From assembly GCA_023392755.1 (NCBI GenBank), contig JAEWNM010000084.1, forward strand, positions 1-9,637: 9,637 bases of DNA, given 5' to 3'. The notes beneath the pieces are model-generated. The model was given only the letters and a program-made list of their open reading frames with translations. It was not told the DNA's origin and ran no database searches. Below, piece by piece: positions 6,063 to 9,637 of this stretch (the stretch's first letter is position 1; the number at the start of each line of letters is the position of its first letter). Position numbers and translations under genes: made by a program. The DNA is from Bacillota bacterium (GTDB lineage: Bacteria; Bacillota; Clostridia; Christensenellales; Aristaeellaceae).

Positions 6063-7166
6063 CTATCTGAACAATATCAAGGCCTGATTTGCGCCCGTGC
6101 GCTCCAGCACACGGTAGCCCTCATGGGCGGCGGTGGCGATGCCGTTCATGCCGGGCATGCAATAGCCGCCAGAGGTTAAAGTGCCGTCGTCCCGCACACG
6201 CACGGCGCCCAACAAGGCAATTTTCACCCATTCCGGACGTTTTTGGCGGGACACATAGGCGCGCGTTCCGTCATAAGCGGGATTCAGGGCGGGCCGGGAT
6301 TCCGTTCGGGCAGGAGCCGCCACGCCGCCCTGCTTGTCTTTTACTTCCGGAACGGTGACATCCTCATATACGACGCGGCCCCATTCGTCGGTTTTGAATT
6401 TGCCCTTCCAGCGCAGTTCCCCGGACCCGGCCAGGAAGCCCGGCGCCGCGCTTACAACCCCCAGGATATACTTGTCATAGGCTTGGGCCAAGCGGATTTT
6501 TTTGCCCGTACCGGCGAAGGTGACAAAATAGCCCGGCTCAATAGGCTGCCCGGATTCCGTTTCGTACATCTCCGCATAGTCTGCGCCGCCGCCGTTCCAG
6601 GCGTTGTCAATAAAGGCGTCGCCTGTATAGAGTATCTTGGCGGCCAGGCCTTGAAAGAAGATGGCGCCGTTGCCCAGGAACCAGGAATAAGGGGTATCGG
6701 CAACACCGCTGATGCCCATTACATGGGCGCCGATGAAGCCGCCGTCGGAGTTGTCGACACCCTCCACGTGGGCGAAATTGCCGGTGGCCGTATTTGCCAA
6801 GCCCTCCGCGTGGGAGGCCATACCGGCAGAAATGTTGCTGATGCCTTGGGCATAGGCGGAGTTCCCGGATGCCTCCGCTGATGAGTTCAGCGCAACCGCA
6901 TATTCGCCCATGATATAGTTGTTCGGCGTGCCGATGCCCCGAACGGCGCCGGTATTGTTGCCGTCCACAAGGTTTTGCAGGCCGCCGCCCGGTCCCGCAG
7001 GGCCGGTTGGGCCGGTTGGGCCGGTTGGGCCCTCCAGGCAGCATGGGTCGTGGCAAGGATCATTACAGGGCTGATCGCACGGGTCGTCGCAGGGGTCGTG
7101 GCAGGGCCTGGCATAAGGATCATAGCGCGGGTCATGGGGGTATGGGTATTTATCGTAACCGTACAT
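6063..7166 (-). CDS. Collagen-like spore-surface protein with YadA-like head and C-terminal peptidase G2-type autoprocessing domain
   Basis: A 367-residue protein without a signal peptide. Regions in order: a Tyr/Pro/Asp-rich N-terminus (1-20); a DPC motif with Cys every fourth residue (22, 26, 30, 34, 38, 42, plus 43); a short collagen-like stretch of Gly-Pro-Thr triplets (46-62); a YadA/Hep_Hag-like head with repeats such as SSAEASGNSAYAQG and MASHAEGLANTATGN (about 90-155); and a C-terminal domain from about 193 (GGGADYAEMYE, YFVTF, KIRLA, YILGVVSA, ELRWKGKFKTDEWGR). That domain resembles peptidase G2, the intramolecular chaperone/autoprotease first described in phage neck-appendage proteins and also found in Firmicutes surface proteins. 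The design suggests a trimeric fibre that folds on the C-terminal domain, which may then cut itself off. The likely location is the exosporium or coat, given the sigma-K-like promoter. SD GGAGG (7174-7178) lies 7 bases before the ATG. I cannot place the scissile bond. Confidence 0.9.
   Translation of the reverse strand: MYGYDKYPYPHDPRYDPYARPCHDPCDDPCDQPCNDPCHDPCCLEGPTGPTGPTGPAGPGGGLQNLVDGNNTGAVRGIGTPNNYIMGEYAVALNSSAEASGNSAYAQGISNISAGMASHAEGLANTATGNFAHVEGVDNSDGGFIGAHVMGISGVADTPYSWFLGNGAIFFQGLAAKILYTGDAFIDNAWNGGGADYAEMYETESGQPIEPGYFVTFAGTGKKIRLAQAYDKYILGVVSAAPGFLAGSGELRWKGKFKTDEWGRVVYEDVTVPEVKDKQGGVAAPARTESRPALNPAYDGTRAYVSRQKRPEWVKIALLGAVRVRDDGTLTSGGYCMPGMNGIATAAHEGYRVLERTGANQALILFR
7001..7031 (-). 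repeat. Three exact 9-base repeats coding Gly-Pro-Thr triplets
   Basis: On the plus strand GGCCGGTTG occurs three times in a row from 7001 to 7027, then a partial copy to 7031. On the minus strand it encodes the Gly-Pro-Thr triplets of the collagen-like segment. Identical codons in each copy suggest recent slippage, which would keep the frame. Confidence 0.85.
7038..7103 (-). repeat. 12-base repeats coding a Cys-every-fourth-residue motif
   Basis: This minus-strand segment codes residues 22-43 of the collagen-like protein, mostly (H/D/N)-D-P-C units with Cys at exact spacing of four, closing with a Cys-Cys pair just before the collagen stretch. Confidence 0.8.
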
Positions 7167-7200
7167 GCGGATTCCTCCAAGCTGTATTCAATACCGCTTC

Positions 7201-7228
7201 TAGAATATGTGAACGGGTGTCCGGTGGT
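7201..7228 (-). promoter_or_regulatory. Sigma-K/sigma-E-like promoter of the collagen-like gene
   Basis: On the minus strand CATATTCTA (7201-7209) is a full match to CATAnnnTA, with an AC at 7227-7228, 17 bases upstream. The -10 ends 35 bases before the ATG, almost the same distance as in the downstream repeat-protein gene. Both leaders share TTGGAGGAATCC. The rest of the gap (7229-7373) shows no further gene or RNA that I can support. Confidence 0.62.
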
Positions 7229-7373
7229 GTGGGAGGCCGGAACCTGAGCACGGCCGCACCGATGCCAATGACAAAACGTATATGCCCTCATCAGGGAAAT
7301 GGCGCGTGCGCGCGGCAGACGCCGGGTGGTTGGAAAAATATCCCCGGTGTGCAGTTGGGTAAATTCCCATTGC

Positions 7374-7407
7374 GCACATTGCGAAAGTACGTTCGCTGTG
7401 CTACACT
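7374..7407 (+). promoter_or_regulatory. Sigma-A-like promoter with overlapping inverted repeat, upstream of the DUF362 gene
   Basis: TTGCGA (7379-7384) and TACACT (7402-7407) are 17 bases apart, each matching four of six consensus bases. An interrupted inverted repeat covers 7374-7401: GCACA and GCGAA on the left pair with TTCGC and TGTGC on the right around the loop AGTACG, with two unpaired bases on the left. It fills the -35 and spacer, a position typical of a repressor operator. The ATG follows at 7440. Confidence 0.5.
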
Positions 7408-7439
7408 ATCGTGGTATCAATTTTGGGGGAGGTACGCCC

Positions 7440-8543
7440 ATGGAGCCGTCTAAAGTTTATTTTACCGACTTTCGGGTTACGGATGGCCGCAACCTGCTGG
7501 AAAAGCTGCGCCGCCTTATCAAAAAGGCCGGTATTGAGAGCATTGATTTCAACAAAAAATTCGCGGCCATCAAGCTGCATTTCGGAGAGCCGGGAAACCT
7601 GTCGTTCCTGCGGCCCAATTATGCCAAGGTGCTGGTGGATATGGTGCGCAAGAACGGGGGCATGGCTTTTTTAACCGACTGCAACACGCTGTATGTGGGC
7701 AGGAGGAAGAATGCCCTGGACCACATGGAAGCCGCCTATGAAAACGGCTTTTCGCCCTTCTCCACAGGGTGCCATGTGATTATCGGCGACGGACTGAAGG
7801 GCACGGACGAGGCGCTTATCCAAATTCCGGGCGAATATGTGAAGGAAGCCAAGATCGGCCGCGCGGTGATGGACGCCGATGTGTTTATCAGCCTTACCCA
7901 CTTCAAGGGCCACGAGGGCACGGGATTTGGCGGGGCCATAAAAAACATAGGCATGGGCTGCGGCTCAAGAGCCGGCAAAATGGAAATGCACTCCTCCGGC
8001 AAGCCGGAGGTGGATGAGGAAATGTGCGTACACTGCGGCAAGTGCCGCAAGGATTGCGCCCACGACGCCATCACCTTCCCAAACAGGAAGGCGCGCATCA
8101 ACTGGGATAAATGCGTGGGTTGCGGCCGCTGCATAGGCGCATGCCCTGAGGACGCGATTCATCCCACAGGCGACCAGAGCAACGATATCCTCAATATGAA
8201 GATTGCCGAATACGCCCTGGCCGTTTTGCAGGGAAGGCCCCACTTCCATATAAGCCTGGTCGTGGATATATCCCCCGTATGCGACTGCCATGATTACAAC
8301 GACGCGCCCATACTGCCGGATGTGGGCATGTTCGCCTCCTTCGACCCGGTGGCACTGGACCAAGCCTGCGTGGACGCCTGCCTGAAGCTTAACCCGCTGC
8401 CAGGCAGCAAGCTGTCGGAAGTAAAGCACATCAGCGAGGACCATTTCAAAAACAATCACCCGGATACCAATTGGGTCACCCAATTGACCCACAGCGAAAA
8501 GCTGGGGCTGGGTACCCGCGCATATGAATTGATAGAGGTGTGA
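7440..8543 (+). CDS. DUF362 domain protein with two [4Fe-4S] ferredoxin motifs
   Basis: A 367-residue cytosolic iron-sulfur protein. The start at 7440 is chosen for its SD (GGGGGAGG, 7425-7432, 7-base spacer); the frame is open 47 codons further upstream but that ATG has no SD and precedes the promoter. The N-terminal DUF362 part spans about 1-190 (KLHFGEPGN near 45-53, TDCNTLY at 79-85, HFKGHEGTGFGGAIKNIGMGC at 154-174). Then come two ferredoxin motifs, Cys196/199/202/206 and Cys225/228/231/235-Pro, each able to bind a [4Fe-4S] cluster. The DUF362 fold resumes in the C-terminus (VDISPVCDC, MFASFDPVALDQA). The family is widespread in anaerobes, and its reaction is unknown to me. It may transfer electrons or take part in metallocentre or cofactor chemistry, which is inference. 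uvrA follows after 3 bases, so the two are probably co-transcribed. Confidence 0.95.
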   Translation: MEPSKVYFTDFRVTDGRNLLEKLRRLIKKAGIESIDFNKKFAAIKLHFGEPGNLSFLRPNYAKVLVDMVRKNGGMAFLTDCNTLYVGRRKNALDHMEAAYENGFSPFSTGCHVIIGDGLKGTDEALIQIPGEYVKEAKIGRAVMDADVFISLTHFKGHEGTGFGGAIKNIGMGCGSRAGKMEMHSSGKPEVDEEMCVHCGKCRKDCAHDAITFPNRKARINWDKCVGCGRCIGACPEDAIHPTGDQSNDILNMKIAEYALAVLQGRPHFHISLVVDISPVCDCHDYNDAPILPDVGMFASFDPVALDQACVDACLKLNPLPGSKLSEVKHISEDHFKNNHPDTNWVTQLTHSEKLGLGTRAYELIEV

Positions 8544-8546
8544 CGC

Positions 8547-9637
8547 TTGCGCAATACGCTGCTCATAAAAGGGGCCCGGGAGCACAATCTGAAAAACATC
8601 GATCTGGAAATCCCGCGGGACAAGCTGGTGGTGTTCACGGGGCTGTCCGGATCGGGCAAATCCTCTCTGGCCTTTGACACCATTTACGCCGAAGGCCAAA
8701 GGCGGTATGTGGAATCGCTGTCCGCCTACGCAAGGCAGTTTCTGGGCCAGATGGAAAAGCCGGATATCGACTACATCGAGGGCTTGTCCCCCGCCATCTC
8801 CATCGACCAGAAGACCACCAGCCGCAACCCCCGCTCCACCGTGGGCACGGTGACGGAGGTGCACGATTACCTGCGCCTGCTGTATGCCCGCGTCGGTACG
8901 CCCCATTGCCCCCAGTGCGGCAAGGAGATCAACCAGCAGACCATTGACCAGATGGTGGACCTGATATTGGCCTACCCGGAGGGAACCCGGCTGCAGGTGC
9001 TGGCCCCCGTGGTGCGCGGCCGCAAGGGCGAACATGCCCGCATTCTGGAGGATGCCCGCAAGGGCGGCTTTGTGCGCGTGCGCATCGACGGCACACTTTA
9101 CGAGCTGGACGATACGCCGCCCCTGGACAAGCAAAAAAAGCACACCATTGAAATCGTCATCGACCGGCTCATTATTAGGGCCGGGAAGGAGCTGCAAAAG
9201 CGGCTCACCGACAGCATGGAAACGGCGGCGGGCCAAAGCGGCGGGCTGATTTTGATCGACCTGAACGAACAGGGCGAAATCCTGTTTTCCCAGAACTACG
9301 CTTGCGCCGACTGCGGCATTTCCATTGAGGAGCTGGCGCCCCGGCTGTTTTCCTTCAACAGCCCCTTTGGTGCCTGCCCCACCTGCGCGGGCCTGGGCAC
9401 GCTGATGAAGATAAGCCCCGATATTGTGCTGCCGGACCCCAGCCTGTCCTTAAACCAGGGCGCCATCAACGCCATGGGCTGGAACGTGAAGGACCCGTCC
9501 AGCATTGCCAATATGTTTTTTGCCGCGCTCGCCAAAAAGTACGGCTTCGACCTGGATACGAAGGTGCAGGACCTGCCGGAGAACATAGTGAACATGCTGC
9601 TGTACGGCACCGGCAAGGAAAAGATCACCGTACATTA
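8547..9637 (+). CDS. uvrA: Excinuclease ABC subunit A (UvrA), N-terminal part, cut by the window edge
   Basis: UvrA is the damage-sensing ATPase of nucleotide excision repair; its dimer scans DNA with UvrB and hands the lesion over to it. The window has 363 codons, roughly the first third or more of the usual 940. Seen here: the N-terminal KGAREHNLKNIDLEIPRDKLVVFTGLSGSGKSSLAFDT region with Walker A GLSGSGKSS (32-40); the family segment YAEGQRRYVESLSAYARQFL; the first zinc-module cysteines CPQC (121-124); the UvrB-interacting and insertion region (about 130-250); and CADC (253-256) and CPTC (277-280), which belong to a second zinc-binding site. The start is a TTG at 8547, preceded by a GAGG SD (8535-8538) that lies within the end of the DUF362 gene; an upstream GTG is followed immediately by a stop. 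The 3-base gap implies an operon with DUF362. All expected motifs are intact. Confidence 0.97.
   Translation, partial: MRNTLLIKGAREHNLKNIDLEIPRDKLVVFTGLSGSGKSSLAFDTIYAEGQRRYVESLSAYARQFLGQMEKPDIDYIEGLSPAISIDQKTTSRNPRSTVGTVTEVHDYLRLLYARVGTPHCPQCGKEINQQTIDQMVDLILAYPEGTRLQVLAPVVRGRKGEHARILEDARKGGFVRVRIDGTLYELDDTPPLDKQKKHTIEIVIDRLIIRAGKELQKRLTDSMETAAGQSGGLILIDLNEQGEILFSQNYACADCGISIEELAPRLFSFNSPFGACPTCAGLGTLMKISPDIVLPDPSLSLNQGAINAMGWNVKDPSSIANMFFAALAKKYGFDLDTKVQDLPENIVNMLLYGTGKEKITVH

Noticed and set aside
7299..7439. Upstream extension of the DUF362 gene by 47 codons
   Set aside because: The longer start has no SD, its peptide does not fit the family, and it precedes the likely promoter; the ATG at 7440 has a strong SD.
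7965..9236. 423-residue minus-strand open frame opposite DUF362 and uvrA
   Set aside because: It spans two well-recognised plus-strand genes and is explained by GC-rich codon bias; its product resembles nothing and has no start signals.

Overview
The window looks like part of the chromosome of a GC-rich, endospore-forming member of the Clostridia (Firmicutes). The grounds are strong Shine-Dalgarno sequences (GGAGG at 6-8 bases) before nearly every gene, sigma-A-type promoters, two probable spore-surface genes with sigma-K/sigma-E-like promoters, a DUF6483-like protein, and an ABC-F/MscL/UvrA gene set of Firmicutes type. Christensenellales or Oscillospirales would fit, but the sequence alone does not settle the order.

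Layout. (1) 1-2431, minus strand: an operon of a DUF6483-like helical protein followed by an ABC-F ATPase that runs off the left edge. (2) 2432-2567: a compact divergent promoter region with two well-formed sigma-A promoters back to back. (3) 2568-4736, plus strand: a tight operon of a small ABC/AAA-type ATPase, an overlapping DUF4435 (TOPRIM-like) protein, and mscL. The first two genes have the architecture of the PARIS (AriA/AriB) and OLD-type ATPase-nuclease defence systems, in a compact form. (4) 4737-4871: convergent gap with a hairpin terminator. (5) 4872-7166, minus strand: two separately promoted, cysteine-patterned, repeat-containing proteins. One is a Gln/Asn/Gly-repeat protein with an octapeptide Cys-Pro-Lys tail. 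The other is a collagen-like protein with a YadA-like head and a C-terminal peptidase G2-type autoprocessing domain. Both have a CATAnnnT-type -10 about 35 bases from the start codon and the same SD leader, so they probably belong to one late mother-cell regulon and to the coat or exosporium. (6) 7167-7439: divergent intergenic region with the sigma-K-like promoter on one side and a sigma-A-like promoter carrying an inverted repeat on the other. (7) 7440-9637, plus strand: a DUF362 protein with two [4Fe-4S] ferredoxin motifs, then uvrA three bases later, which runs off the right edge.

The most interesting parts are the ATPase-DUF4435-mscL operon, which may be an undescribed short variant of a PARIS/OLD-like immune module with a channel gene attached, and the pair of co-regulated Cys-patterned spore-surface proteins. 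All functional statements rest on motif reading by eye; no search was run.
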